In this document: positions 37,863 through 50,546 of the stretch, in pieces
Position numbering within the stretch: the first letter of the stretch is position 1
How the letters are laid out: the number at the start of each line of letters is the position of its first letter
Assembly (NCBI GenBank): GCA_025093555.1
Contig: JAIWNF010000027.1
Span: forward strand, 310,001 to 374,000
DNA: 64,000 nucleotides
Reading direction: 5' to 3'
From: Circinella umbellata
Taxonomy: Eukaryota > Mucoromycota > Mucoromycetes > Mucorales > Lichtheimiaceae
The notes under the pieces: model-generated
Databases searched by the model: none
What the model was told of the DNA's origin: nothing
Seen by the model: only the letters and a program-made list of their open reading frames with translations
Made by a program: the position numbers and the translations under genes

Positions 37863-39120
37863 AGCAGTAGCAGGCGTTTAAACATTTTTGTTCATAATAT
37901 ATTTTCTCCTTAATTCATTGTCTTCAAGTAACAGCTTATATAAAAAAAATAATAGTAGCCATATAATACAAACTAAAAGAATATTTTTGTTATAATAATT
38001 AAGAAAAAGTACCATCACTTTTTTTGCTATAAACATCTTTTACATACATATTTAAATAACAAAAAAGATTAGTACCGTGATTTCTAGAAATAACGGTGTA
38101 TTCATTACGTAATAATATTATACTTGTGTGTTTTTGTAATTTATTGAGTTACAGTAATATATGATTGTTTATACAAATGAAAAAAAAATTGGTATAATAT
38201 AATTTGTTCTTACACCTTAATAAATTGGAATCAATGTGTTTGTTGGTAACATGTACATTTTCTTGAGCCTGTTATACATAATACTTATACTATCGATCTT
38301 GGAAGAGATTCATATCAGCGAAAACAAAAGTATTGATCGAGAAAGTTAATGTGATCGCAAAAATTATATTTTTGTTTTTAAAACGACTCCAGGTGTAATT
38401 GTGTCACCAAACCTTTTTGCTGCCTTTTTTCCTAAAAAAAATTAGACGAATATAAGATTTAAGCTAATGCTTATGCATAATAATACCCATAATAGATAAT
38501 ACGTAAAAGAAAAAAGAGTAATAAGTATTAGATAGTATAATATGCAAACTTTATGACACAAAAATATTGGTTGATGAGTCATACATACATATATACATAG
38601 ATACTAAATGCATTTTATACTAATCTCATTGTATAAATTTTATGATAACGAAATAAGTTTTTTTGTCACGTAGTTTTTTTTTTTTCATGTATAGATAAAA
38701 GATTTGGGATGTGCTACAAATGACTTCTATTCTTTTATAAAACAGATCATCTTATTTCTAACATTAACATAAGTGTAATAATTTATCAGATAGATACATT
38801 ATCATAGCATTAGCAATATATAGCTAAAAAAAATAACAGGAAAAGGAAAAAAAACAAGGTTTGGAAAACGAGATTCGAATCATTCGTCCCTCTTTCTCTC
38901 TTCTTTGTGTATAGTAAGCAATCGTTAGTAAAGTAAGTAAAAATAAGCTAATAGGTATTATAATAAAATAGATGATTCTTAAATTAGACTTTGATGAAAA
39001 GACCTGTTAATGCAGCTGTCATCTACTACATTAAAGAAGGTGAATTTTGTAGCTTTGTAAACCATTGTCCAAATAATGAAATACCAAATGTCAGTAAAAT
39101 ATAACTGATGATGTGATATA
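37863..39120. other. AT-rich intergenic DNA
   Basis: I see no gene. A/T-rich sequence with homopolymer runs follows the eight-Cys protein gene. Confidence 0.5.
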
Positions 39121-39635
39121 TTTAAATATCTATAATAATAGATGATTGTCCTTTTAAGTCATTGTAGTTGAATACAACATTTGCTTCAACTTTTATGATA
39201 TAATTAATAAAGTTTTTTTTTTTTTTTTTTTTTAAACAAATATATTTCTTCCCATTGATTTCTACTTCTTCACTTTCAAAGAAGATTTTATTGACATCGT
39301 CCGTTTGGTCAGAGAGCCAGTCATCAAAAACTGATGGACTCTCCAGAGACAATGCCATCGCGTTCCCTGGAGGGGATGTGAGATCTCGAATCCCACATCT
39401 AGATGTGTCTTGAGAATTTATATCGGCATCATTTGCCTCCCTGTGTAAATACTGTGCAAATATGATTTACTTTTTAGATATCACATATTCTTTTAAAAAT
39501 AATAACTATTATACTTATGTAGAGTTACCTCAAGAATTTTCAACTTAAGCTCCTCCAAGTTTTTATGGATTCTATCCCTGAGATGAAGATTTTCATCATC
39601 AAAGATTTCTTCCTCACGTGATCGAACTCTACTTA
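39121..39635 (-). pseudogene. 3' exons of an interrupted gene
   Basis: Minus-strand coding-like exons end near 39530 (SREEEIFDDENLHLRDRIHK, NLEELKLKILE, then a GTAACT donor). They continue from about 39450 (REANDADINSQDTSRCGIRD, then MALSLESPSVFDDWLSDQTD, EVEINGKKYICLK). The frame then runs into an A-run of about 22 on the coding strand (39212-39233), which may be a degraded tail or simple repeat. The acidic, coiled first part and the DDW block are not from a family I know. The upstream side abuts the inverted-repeat element at 39636. Confidence 0.4.
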
Positions 39636-40566
39636 GCTTTTTCAAAGGGGAAACACGAAAAAAGGTGTACAATTAAAAAGGTGTACTTTTTGAAATTCCG
39701 CAATTCCAGTCATAAAAAAGGTGTACAATTGGGTTCTATGGCTTCATCGTAGACTTGATGCACCTTTCTACACAATATCTCAAAGTACTTTTTCAAAACC
39801 AAATATTTACTGAATCAAATAAAAATAGTTTCATCAAAAGAAATATTACGTTTTTATCTTTCATATAATGAAAAATAATGTTATAATTTTATACTTTTTG
39901 TAATATGAAAAAGCAGAAACCAAACCAGTTATTTTTATATCAAACATAAAATCATACATTGTACTTTATATCCTAGTACGTAGCTTTTATATTTAATGAA
40001 ATATTATGTATGGTCAAAATATTGCTAATTTTTATGGTGATCTTGACCTTATTTTACAGTTATATTGATTATTAGAGAGTGCTGGTTATTGATCTTTATG
40101 ATTAGTTTTTAATTCAAAATTTTGACGTACAAGTCATTCAGTTTTTTACCTTTTTGTTTTATAATATTTGGTGCTGTTTATTATATTATATTACATTCCT
40201 ATTTATTTGGTATCTTGTAAATTTCTATGACACTTGTATGTACCAACTGCCTAAGAAACATAGAGTATCTTATAGAGTAAGATGTTTCTGTGAAGGTATA
40301 TCTTCATGTAGCTTTTTAATCGACAGTGAGGTCAAAAAAATTCCATCCAGTTTTATGATAACCTTTTGTAGCAGATTGTTCCATATCTCGTGTTCTGGGT
40401 AAATCAAATATTACTTTTTTTTTCCGTTGTCAGACTCAGTAGTCACACTACTACTTCCTGACGCTGATAAGAGTCTGTTACGGAATTTATGTGAAAACGA
40501 AGTAATTTTATAAAAAAGTACATTTTTTTTATTGTACACCTTTTTTAGTGACACCCTTTTCAAAGC
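39636..40566. mobile_element. 0.93-kb TIR element with TA target duplication
   Basis: The ends are imperfect inverted repeats of about 50 bp. The left end starts GCTTTTTCAAAGGGGAAACA. The right end, read in reverse, starts GCTTTGAAAAGGGTGTCACT. Both then continue with AAAAAAGGTGTACAAT. TA dinucleotides flank both ends (39634-39635 and 40567-40568), the signature of Tc1/mariner-type insertion. A further AAAAAAGGTGTACAAT copy lies inside at about 39715. The interior has only an 82-residue Phe/Tyr/Cys-rich ORF (40154-40402) and no recognisable transposase, so it is probably non-autonomous. Confidence 0.7.
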
Positions 40567-40568
40567 TA

Positions 40569-40800
40569 CAATGTTTTCTCTTTGCTATAGTATAAATGCA
40601 AGTTAATATTCATTTTAAAATAAAAAAAAAAGATGTTTCAAACCTCACATTAACAAAGTACAGTAGCAATGAAATTATTGCTTAGATACAGTTCAGAACA
40701 CTTACTTGTTGTCCTACTGTGTTTGTCAAAATTGCAAGATTTGTTTCTACCTTTACAATTTTGACAGCGGATCTCACTGTCACCGAACTCTTATAGCAAT
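40569..40800 (-). pseudogene. Zinc-cluster-like exon upstream of the element
   Basis: The reverse strand at about 40707-40785 reads DSEIRCQNCKGRNKSCNFDK then HSRTT and ends in a GTAAGT donor. The spacing C-x2-C-x6-C followed by x-F resembles half of a fungal Zn2Cys6 cluster or another small zinc module. It lies on the same strand as the exons at 39.1-39.6 kb, on the far side of the inverted-repeat element. The element may therefore sit inside an intron of one gene. I could not complete the gene. Confidence 0.35.
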
Positions 40801-43430
40801 ACAAAGTTTTTCAAAAGAAGTTGACTATAGTGTTTTTGATTCTGTTAATATTGAGACGAACGTTTCTAATATTTACATGATTCGTTCTTGATTCCGCGAT
40901 AAACGTTTTTTAAAATCGCAGATGTCACTTTTAAAATTGTGTTTGCTTTTTTGTTAATTGCGTATGGTGTGTGTTAATTTCGAGGCAGTCAACATTTTTT
41001 TTTTGGATGATGATATTTCCATTCTCCGTGTTTTCTTACTTTTTTCAAGATAAATATTATTGTTGTTCTCTACGCGTTTTGTAAACGTCATCCCGACAGT
41101 GTACTATCAGACTACTGAAATTCTGTTGACACCTTGTAGCATATAAGAATAAAAATTTGTCGAGGTCATATTGATAATCTTGTGATATCTGAAATATATT
41201 GAAATAGATTAAAACTGACAGGACCCTATTGTTACCCCACTTTTGTTGCGTGTGAAATTGTATGGCTGGTTACGGTATTACGGTAATAATACACTACTAC
41301 TGGAAGTGTGTGGCATCGACAATAACGGTTTTCTGGCAATGTGCAGAGACACCAAAAGCGACTATGGGCTCCTTGACTTACTGATGTCTGACAAACTTTT
41401 TATGGTTCGTATCGCTCATGATTTCCTCACTTTTTTAAAATGCATCAGTGTTGTATCCAACACATATTATTCATAAAGATAATTATTTGTCATTTTAATT
41501 ATTAAAGTATAGCATATCTTTAATTATGCTTTGCTGACATTTCGTGTATTTCCCTATTGGGACCATGATTTATAAGAGCACAGAAGTCCGTCTTCTATAA
41601 TGACATAAGATAACGGCTGCGTATATATATCATATCGTCAACCGCTCAAAGTCTCATCTTAATATCATTAATCTTATATTCATAATTCATACGGCCATGA
41701 CAAATATAAATTTTACGTATACACATATCAATATATCCCACTGATAATAAGATTCATATAAATAGAGATAATATTTTATTTTAATAAACTTCAGTTCAAT
41801 TATTGTTCTTTTGGGTCTCGTTGACTTATTTACGTCTCCTTTTATTTTAAATTTCTATTGATATTATAACAATCAGTATATATCTCTTTTCCCTTTTTCG
41901 TTGATTTCTTAATAGAAATTTATGTTTTCTATTGAATTACTGTTTATCCATTTGACAACGCAGATGTGTAAACAGATATCGCATATACTTTATACGTAAG
42001 CTAATAAGTATAAATGAAAAATATATACCATCACAATTGAATAAGTATATATAACATGAACATATCTTGTCAAGATAAAAAAAGGCACAAAGACATATTT
42101 ACATATTATGAAAGAAAAAAAATCGATGGTTGAATTTACCTATTCAAGGAGGCTACAGAAGCGATAAGAATGGACAGTTTGTGTAAGGTTGCATAATAGT
42201 TTTGAAAACGGCCGGTTTTCTGTATTGAAAAAAGAACTTTGACAACACCAAAAAAAAGTTGGCATTAAGAAAACGACAAGTTACGTTGATTCATAGACCA
42301 ATAATAAAAATAAATATACCTTCATACCTTCAGTAATACGTTTTAAATTTTGTAAAAGAACAGAGATTCACTTTGTTGTGCGCTGGAGCATGTTCTAATT
42401 AATGAAAAGAGTTGCAAAAAACGTTTAAAATGGGCTCGAGAACAATAAAAAAATAGGTCGGCCCAAATCATTGGATCACCTCTGGCTTTGTATTACAACA
42501 TCATACCATTATTAAATAAATTAGCGAATGCTTTTATACGATTCATTACGTATTATTAAGAGTTAATGTGTAAATGGTCTTGTTTATTAATAAAATCACT
42601 TACGTACGAGATTAGCCTAAGATCATTATCTTACTTATTATATATATATATATGTTTACATCGGTAAAAGGGATTTTGTGGATTTAAGACTATATATGAT
42701 ATATAGATAGTATACATCGGGTGTATGTCCGTAGCCTACCCAATATAGCTCAAATAGGTGTACATAGGCAGATTCATGTTACAGGCACATTCTACATAGA
42801 CCTGCATCGGTCGATATAGTCTTATATTAGATTGCTTACCGTCTTCTATGGTTATATACCTATATATATATTTTGTATTAACATCCAAGGCCCTTTTATG
42901 TGTTATTTTATTTTTTATCCACATAGCACCATATAAATGGATAAAAGGTAAAATTTTATAATTATTTTAATAATCTGAAATAAAAAAAAGGTTATTATGT
43001 AGTCTTATTACAGATATTTAAAACGTATGTAGTGGGAATAAAAGTAGTAGTAAATTATAAACTAAGCTATAGTTTATAAGCACATGGTATAAAATATATG
43101 TAGTTATGTTCTCTTGCCTCTTAATTTCTTGCTCGTTTGCGTCTGTCACCTGCATCATTGCTTGCCAATTCCAAAGCTCTTTTGTTTGCCTTTATAGCTA
43201 CGCGACGGACTTTTTCCTTTCAACATCCTCCCAGGTTACAATTGATGATAATTTATCATCAGTAATTTCTTTGTTTTCAGACCTAGTATGTCGATCTGCA
43301 GCATGATTCGTCGTGAGAGAAGTTATATGCATTCATGCAACCTTTGCTGCCGCTATTTTGAAATTCCGCACTCTGAATAATGAGAAGCAGTAAAGAGTCG
43401 CGTTTTTTTTTTCTACTTTTATTTCTCAAG
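40801..43430. other. Degenerate sequence with one coding-like fragment
   Basis: At 41220-41476 the plus strand has a less A/T-rich open stretch (LYGWLRYYGNNTLLLEVCGI, then TKSDYGLLDLLMSDKLFMVR) without a recognisable family, probably a relic. The rest is A/T-rich. Around 42715-42830 there are several short TAGCCTAC / TAGGCAG / AGACCTGC-like words that recall the 46.0-46.15 kb stretch. No gene can be supported. Confidence 0.35.
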
Positions 43431-43432
43431 AA

Positions 43433-45740
43433 TGAGTTCTTTAACTAGACGCTCAATCAAAAACAACAAAGTTAACAATGAAAATAATAAACAGAAAAGT
43501 CAATTTATGGAACGCTCAGGAAAATATTATCACTTTTTTTTTGTTCATTGTTGCTGTCAAGGTTCAATTTAACTTTTTTTGCTCCTTTTTTTCAGAGCAT
43601 GGAACTAGTAAGCGGATTCGTGCGTCCCGAAGGGATGAACTACTTGAACAAGGTAAAAACTAAAACATAGCTTAACTTCGCGTCATGATTATTTATAATT
43701 TGATTAATCATTCTATTAGCCTCCAATTCAACACATAAAACAATAAAAAATATACGTCTTAACAAAAGGCAAAAGCAGAGCCAGGGATATATGTATTATG
43801 GAATTAAGAAAAAAAAAGTAGAGAACATAAAGTCAATTGACTCTTAGAAATTATTTCATAAATTAATAAATAGATTACAATCCCTAAGAAGAAAAAAAGC
43901 AAGAAGTAGAAGAATAGGAGGAGAAAGAAGAGGAAAAAGAAGAAAATGGTGATACGTAACTGCTAATAAATAAATTGCCTCTTTTAATTCTTTATTAATC
44001 TGTTTCACAATTAGGACAGGGTCAGCGTAAAGCCATTGAAGTTCCTGAAGAATATTATAAAAGTGACGACGACTATGAGTCAGGTCAGTGTTGACTGTTT
44101 ATAGGGGTGTGGTGCAAGAATGGTATATGATATTTCGATAATATTATAACGTAGCACTATTTTTTATAGGTGATGAAGAAGTGATTGCATGTGGCAAAAA
44201 AGGTAATTGCACTGCACATAATATATGACATTTGATTCTGAAACATCAGAGCTAACATTTTGCGTAAGCATCTCTGTAAAAATCCTTGCCAAAGAATATC
44301 GCTACGGAGGTATGTATTTATTTTTTTGTATGAATGTGTATATATTTGCTGGTGAATTAAGTACTATATTAAAATATTAATTTTTATAGGTGCTTCTGGA
44401 ATAAATTACTTAGACGAGCTTATAAAGCAAAAAGGTCTTGCAAGGGCTCTTGCAGCTCATAATTTTGAAGGTTGATAAGCCTTTAATCTGAATTTATACT
44501 TGCGTGTTATTGAAATTATTCTCATTACGTTATCATTTATTTTTATATATAGTCTCAAGTTCCTCTGTTCAACGGATCGAGCCAAATAGGTCAGTTTTTT
44601 CATATTTTTTAATCTAATAAACTTGTTAACCAAATGAATATATAATATATATTGTGGGAAATGCCCAATCATAATTAGATTCGACTATTTTTCTGTCCCA
44701 TTGCCTGAATTAAGAGAAGACCAAGGGTTGTAAGTAGAGCTTTATTATTTCAATATGAAATTATGAACTAACGTTCTTTATTGTTTACTGTCTTGGATTG
44801 GTCTTATCACTGGAAAATATAAAATATGAAAAGAGTTTATTTGATGATTTAGCGAATATCGATAGGTATGTTAGAGATGCATTTGTGCAAGGCCTAGATT
44901 CGAATGATGGAGCTTTGGAAGTATTAAAAAAATTCACCGAATTCATCCTAATAATACTGAACCTTACATATGTTCCGAAAAATATAAAAATAGGGTATAT
45001 AATCTAATATAAGTGTTGTCTATGCGATTTTTATTCAGAAGCATTTACTAAGAACGATTTTTTAGTACAAACATGTATCCACGTACTAAGAAAGACATAT
45101 TATATACAAGTTAAAAATTGAATACAAAGATCTATCGATGGTTTGTCAATGAATTATCTGACGAGGCTCCATATAATGACAAGGAAAATACAAATTTTTA
45201 TTAACCGATGGAAGGTACGAAATGGGGTGGTTGATGTAAAAGCATACTTACATATAAACCAAAAAATATCTATAAATAATATGATTTTCTCGTCGCGATT
45301 ATCGTCCTAATGGAGCATTATTGAAAAATAGCTGTCATGTAAACTGTATAAAGTATATATGTTTGAATCGTGGAGGGAGCTCGGGCCCACGTTTCAAAAA
45401 ATTTCTGATCCAGTATTTAGGTCTTTGATGGGTTTGCCTCATGTAGCAGTAAGTGTAAACTATTTTTAGTATGTTTCATCTCAGTGTTTATACAGTACAT
45501 ATAGTACCTTGACATACATATCATAGATCATGTACCGCAAAACTAAGTGATAGCGAACTCTCATAAGATAATGAAGGAAAGGAATTCAGCCGTTCATCAG
45601 CTTATTATAAGACACATCGTTTTATTCTTGATTTAACTTCATCTTTGGGACGACGAATTCATTGGTTAAATGTATCAGGAAAAGTACATGAGGGGTTGCG
45701 TGAAAGACAGAATAGTTCCAGATGGTCAGCAGGAGCCTTA
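43433..45740 (+). pseudogene. Unrecognised multi-exon gene, decayed at the 3' side
   Basis: Consecutive exons with canonical borders keep one frame. They read about 43597-43651 (GTSKRIRASRRDELLEQ), GQGQRKAIEVPEEYYKSDDD (about 44014-44082), DEEVIACGKKG (44170-44202), GASGINYLDELIKQKGLARA then LAAHNFE (44391-44470), VSSSSVQRIEPNR and FDYFSVPLPELREDQG. A further exon (LFDDLANIDRYVRDAFVQGL) ends near 44940. The internal introns are mostly phase 1, dividing a G|GT glycine codon. A possible first exon with ATG at 43433 (MSSLTRRSIKNN) is not cleanly joined. Later blocks at 45366-45450 (GPTFQKISDPVFRSLMGLPH) and 45575-45740 (KTHRFILDLTSSLGRRIHWL) look coding, but the sequence between them has stops. 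No domain is recognised. Confidence 0.45.
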
Positions 45741-46662
45741 GTAAGAATACATATCAGATGATAATAATAATAATATTTAGTATATATTATTAGCAGCGTA
45801 GTGAGTGATTTTCCGATTTAATCAATGCTAATAGTATAGTATAAACCGTAGATGTAATGGATAAAGATTGGAGCTTGCTTTCATAAAATAAAAAAGGATT
45901 ATAATACAAAAAAATATTTTATTGATGTGGATATTGTGTAGCTGTATATAGCCCTCAATTACTATAGTACATATTCATTACTATAGGGAGATATAAAACT
46001 TTACTAGTTTAGTTATACAGGCATATATAACAGTACTTGCCTACCTATATAGGCCTATATGTCATATGTGAGAGTAAATAGGATAATGAGTCTCTGATGT
46101 TGCATATGTAGGGTATATAGGCCGATATATGCTGATCTATCTCTAAAAAGCCTATGCAGCTATTACCGATGTACTACATATTAAATGCAGTATTTAAATT
46201 TAATAACAACTGAATTCACATTATAAAGACTCAATAATACATACAGACATAATATCTCTGTACTAGATTTGATTATCTTAAAATCATCATCGCTTAACAT
46301 ATATTATCTCAAAAGAACTTGAGTTATCATATGATATTAAACAATTACGTTGTAATATCCAATAATATTACTGGTGCTCACTATAAAAATACACAAGTAT
46401 CTGTTGTCGCTGAGTAAATATATCTACTTATAAATTTATATAAAACCCTCAACACCAGCTACAACGCCATCATATATGATGTTGTTTGATATCCGTTTAA
46501 TGATTAACCCATCTTGATTTTTCTCTTCTTTTATCATTACCACATACAGTATAAGTATATCTCGTCTGGTTTCCAAGCGGATGCATGCTAATATATCCAT
46601 TGCATGCACGTTTTTCACATCCGAAATTGTCCGTTAGTAATGTTCACAGAAGATAAATAATG
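45741..46662. other. Intergenic DNA before the repeat domain
   Basis: No supported gene. The stretch holds several TATAGGCC / GGCCTATA words near 46020-46150. A minus ORF at 46436-46618 (LACIRLETRRDILILYVVMI) may be a coding relic, but nothing supports it beyond openness. Confidence 0.35.
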
Positions 46663-47272
46663 TTTTATATACTTTTTTAGACCAACTTTAGCAAAAATGG
46701 ACCACTTTTTTTTCTCGACCTTCGAACATCGCGGCCACCTCCTTAGGGTCTACCTCAGACCAAAGAGGGTCCAACTTGAACCAACCTCAGACCATCTTAA
46801 GGCCCAACTTCAAACCAACTTCAAACCAACTTCACATCAAGTTTCACACCACCTTAGTCTTAAACTCTAAACCAATTTCCTTTGAATAACTGGACCATCA
46901 CGGATACTCCACTTGTAAATATCTATATCATGTCAGCCAGTAGATTAGAACTACTAAATCCCCGATCATCATCAATCGAAGGCTTTACCACTTCAGCTAA
47001 ACCAACACCAACTTCAAAAATGCCCTACTACCACTATAAACCAAACAATCGCTCAACGTTCGGTTGAAGCACTTTATCAAAAAAATAATAAAATGTATTT
47101 CACCCATCTAGGCAAAAGAAAATAAAAAAATTTTAAAGTTTTTTTTTATTATAATCAGCCGAAGCGGTTGATTTGAATATGCCCTCAAAAAGAGAAGCAA
47201 ATTCTAAAACAAGGGCTTAATCTCAGTACATCGTAGCAACAAAGGCTACTCTAGCACGTACAATACCCCGTC
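46663..47272 (+). repeat. Left copy of flanking direct repeat
   Basis: This segment of about 610 bp matches 50547-51206 in the same orientation. It starts TTTTATATACTTTTTTAGACC and continues through a CTCGACCTTCG / CGCGGCC block, a few CCAACTT-type units, a tRNA-like stretch, a GCGGTTGATTTGAATATGCC block and a CTACTCTAG..CGTACAATACCCCGT end. The copies differ by scattered substitutions and small indels. It bounds the minisatellite domain on the left. Confidence 0.75.
46931..47008 (-). pseudogene. tRNA-like sequence, left (decayed)
   Basis: Homologous to the tRNA-like sequence at 50864-50941. The T-loop is mutated here (TTCTAAT instead of TTCGAAT), so it is less tRNA-like than the right copy. 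Confidence 0.45.
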
Positions 47273-50200
47273 AACATCAAGTCGTCTGCTTGTGATCAAA
47301 CGTCTCAACGCTAGTTATTATAATGAGGTCTAATCAAGCCTACCTTTCCGTAGACAGGACCAAGCCCAAATAGGTTTTCAAGACCAAAAGGTCTTTATTT
47401 GTACCAATCTCGCACGTTGACCCACATAGGATATCTTGTCCAGCATGGATTCTGACTTAGAGGCGTTCAGCCATTATCCAGCAGATGGTAGATTCGCGGC
47501 ATTGGCCTTTCAACCAGCCGCATATACCCATTATCTGAAACACAGGGGCGACTTGTAACGGAACAACGCGGCTCCGAACCGAAACAGCGCGGCCCCACGG
47601 AACAACGCGGCCACTTCCTTAGGGTTGGCCTCCGAGTATCGAGGGTCCAACTTGGACCAACCTCAGACCAACCTAGGTCTAACTTAGGGTCCAACCTAGG
47701 GTCCAACTTCAGACCAACCTAGGGTCCAACTTCAGACCAACTAGGGTCCAACTGCAGACCAACTTCGGCTAGCCTCAGACAAAGACCTCGGTCAAAACAT
47801 TTAGAGCCATTTGGTCTTAACGTTTTTAAATAACCTGGTCTTATATTTTGGCTCAAGGTAGACCCATGGGGTCCCAACTACCCTACCAACTTGGGCCATC
47901 CGAGACCATCTTGGTCGTCAGATATAAAACTAAGTTCGTGAACCCCATACACGGAACACCGCGGCTCTCCGAAACACCGCGGCCTCTTCCTTAGGGTCGA
48001 CCTCCGAGTATCGAGGGTCCAACTTGGACCAACCTCCGACCAACTTAGGTCCAACTTTCAAATCAACCTAGGGTGCGAATCTAGGTCCAACTTCAGGTCC
48101 AACTTGGACCAACCTCCGACCAACTTAGGGTCCAACTTTCATAGCAACCTAGGGTCCCAATCTAGGTTCAACTTCAGGTCCAACTTGGACCAACTTCTTA
48201 GGTCCATCTTCGACCAACCTCCGACCAACTTAGGTCCAACTTTAAAATCAACCTAGGGTGCCAATCTAGGTCCAACTTCATACCAACTTAGGTCCATCTT
48301 CGACCAACTTCCGACCAACTTAGGTCCAACTTTCAAATCAACCTAGGGTCCAATCTAGGTCCAACTTCGGGTCCAACTTGAACCAACTTCATACCAACTT
48401 CTACCAGCCTCACACTAAGGCCTCGGTCAAAACTTTTAAAGTTATATCGTCTTAACCTTTTTAACTAACTGCATTTTATATTTTGGACCAAGGTAGACCG
48501 ATAGGGCCCAGCTACCCCACCAACTTAGACTATCCCAGACCATGTTGGTCTTCTTGAGATATAAAACTAAGTTTGTCTACCCCATACACGGAAGAGCGCG
48601 GCTCCCTGGTACACCGCGACTTCTTCCTTAGGGCCGACTTCAGACCAACTTAGGTCCAACTTCGACCAACCCCCGACCAACTTAGGTCCAACTTGGGGTC
48701 CAACTTTCACATCAACCTAGGGTGGTAATCTAGGTCCAACTATCACATCAACCTAGGGTGTCAATCTAGGTTTAACTTAGGTCCAACTTGGACCAACCTC
48801 CGACCAACTTAGGGTCCAACTTTCATATCAACCTAGGGTGCCAATCTAAGTCCAACTTCATACCAACTTAGGTCCATCTTCGACCAACCTCTGACCAACT
48901 TAGGTCTAACTTTCAAATAAACCTAGGGTGCCAATCTAGGTCCAACTTCATACCAACTTAGGTCCATCTTCGACCAACCTCCGACCAACTTAGGGTCCAA
49001 CTTTCATAGCAACCTAGGGTCCCAATCTAGGTTCAACTTCAGGTCCAACTTGGACCAACTTCATACCAACTTAGGTCCATCTTCGACCAACCTCCGACCA
49101 ACTTAGGTCCAACTTTAAAATCAACCTAGGGTGCCAATCTAGGTCCAACTTCATACCAACTTAGGTCCATCTTCGACCAACCTCCGACCAACTTAGGGTC
49201 CAACTTTAAAATCAACCTAGGGTGCCAATCTAGGTCCAACTTCATACCAACTTAGGTCCATCTTCGACCAACCTCTGACCAACTTAGGTCCAACTTTCAT
49301 ATCAACCTAGGGTGCCAATCTAGGTCCAACTTCATACCAACTTAGGTCCATCTTCGACCAACCTCCGACCAACTTAGGGTCCAACTTTCATATCAACCTA
49401 GGGTGCCAATCTAGGTCCAACTTCATACCAACTTAGGTCCATCTTCGACCAACCTGCGACCAACTTAGGGTCCAACTTTCATATCAACCTAGGGTCCAAT
49501 CTAGGTCCAACTTCAGGTCCAACTTGGACCAACTTCATACCATCTTCAAAACATTTAGAGCCATTTTGTCTTAACCTTTTTAAATAACTTGGTCTTATAT
49601 TTTGGACCAAGGTAGACAACGGGGGCCCCAGCTACCCCACTAACGTAGACTATCCCAGACCATCTTGGTCGTGAGATATAAAACTAAGTTCGTCTACCCC
49701 ATACACGGAACAACGTGGCCTAACGGAACACCGCGGCCTGTTCCTCAACCAACATTTTCCCTCATAGACTCCTTAAGGTCAGAGACTAAAAAGTCGGTTC
49801 TCCTGTAGTACCCTACTGCCAACGCAATGGACAAGTGTACATTAAGGAGTGAGAAAAGTTACTATGCGATTACCGCACTACACCCTCTTCTCATAGTACC
49901 ATAGGGGGGTAAAAGTCCTATTTGTGATCCCGCAAGACATGCCCCCTCAGATGATTTGTGGTAAATAACGAAACACCGCGGCGACTTGTAACGGAACAAC
50001 GCGGCTCCGAACCGAAACAGCGCGGCCCCACGGAACAACGCGGCCACTTTCTTAGGGTTGGCCTCCGAGTATCGAGGGTCCAACTTGGACCAACCTCAGA
50101 CCAACCTAGGGCCAAGTTGGTCTGACTTGGTTTGGTATAAAAATCAAACATTCATTAATCTCTCATTTCTTAATAAAAACAATTACTTTTTTAAATTTTA

Positions 50201-50400
50201 TCGATATTATATCTTTCATACTCTTCATAAATATAAAAAATGTCAAAAAAAAAAAATTAAAAGCAACTTTTTTTTACCTCCAATTTTTTTCTTTTTTACG
50301 TTTTATTGATTTTTGCTTATCACTTTAATTTTTTTTTTTTTTTAACTTTTTTTATCTTTTCTTGATTTATACAAGAGACATATAGACTAACTAGCGGTTT
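47273..50400. repeat. Minisatellite domain, CCAACTT-type units with GC-rich boxes
   Basis: Three nested layers are visible. First, a short word, CCAACTT with AGGTC or AGGGTC, recurs every 10-20 bp. Second, from about 48.0 to 49.5 kb these form units of about 90-91 bp. Successive TCCAACTTCATACC starts fall at 48851 and 48941, then at 49144, 49235, 49325 and 49416. Third, a block running from a TCTTAACCTTTTTAA-type word to a TACCCCATACACGGAA-type word is present at about 47810-47960, 48450-48600 and 49565-49720. A GC-rich block with CGGAACAACGCGGC-type boxes occurs at about 47545-47680 and 49975-50110. ORFs here are repeat translations, not genes. 50150-50400 is A/T-rich low-complexity DNA. Confidence 0.8.
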
Positions 50401-50408
50401 ATCTTTTA

Positions 50409-50525
50409 ACGTACGGCCATACAATGGGGAAAATACCGGATCCCGTCCGATCTCCGCAGTCAAGCCCCATCTGGCGCGGTCAGTACTATGGTGGGGGACC
50501 ACATGGGAATACCGCGTGCTGTAAG
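50409..50525 (+). rRNA. 5S ribosomal RNA gene
   Basis: The sequence begins ACGTACGGCCATAC and continues with AAAATACCGGATCCCGTCCG, a TCCGCAGTCAAGCCCCAT box A region, GGTCAGTACTATGGTGGG and GACCACATGGGAATACC (box C region), and ends GTGCTGTA. These are the conserved eukaryotic 5S blocks in the right order and spacing. ATGGGG pairs with CCCCAT in the expected helix, and TACGGC pairs with GCTGTA in the terminal helix. A T-run at 50526-50532 can serve as the RNA polymerase III terminator. It looks intact, about 115 nt. It lies immediately before the right direct repeat and no second copy is seen in the window. Confidence 0.88.
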
Positions 50526-50532
50526 TTTTTTT
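50526..50532 (+). terminator. Pol III T-run after 5S rRNA
   Basis: A run of seven T residues directly follows the 5S rRNA 3' end, the usual RNA polymerase III termination signal. Confidence 0.7.
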
Positions 50533-50546
50533 GTTTTTATATATAT

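Noticed and set aside
47467..47706. Minus-strand ORF rich in Arg, Pro, Cys and Trp
   Set aside because: It is a translation of the satellite repeat; the same peptide appears from the other repeat copy at 49918-50151, and period and GC boxes explain it.
48000..49560. CRISPR-like array
   Set aside because: There are no constant repeats with unique spacers; units of about 90 bp are similar along their whole length, and the genome is fungal.
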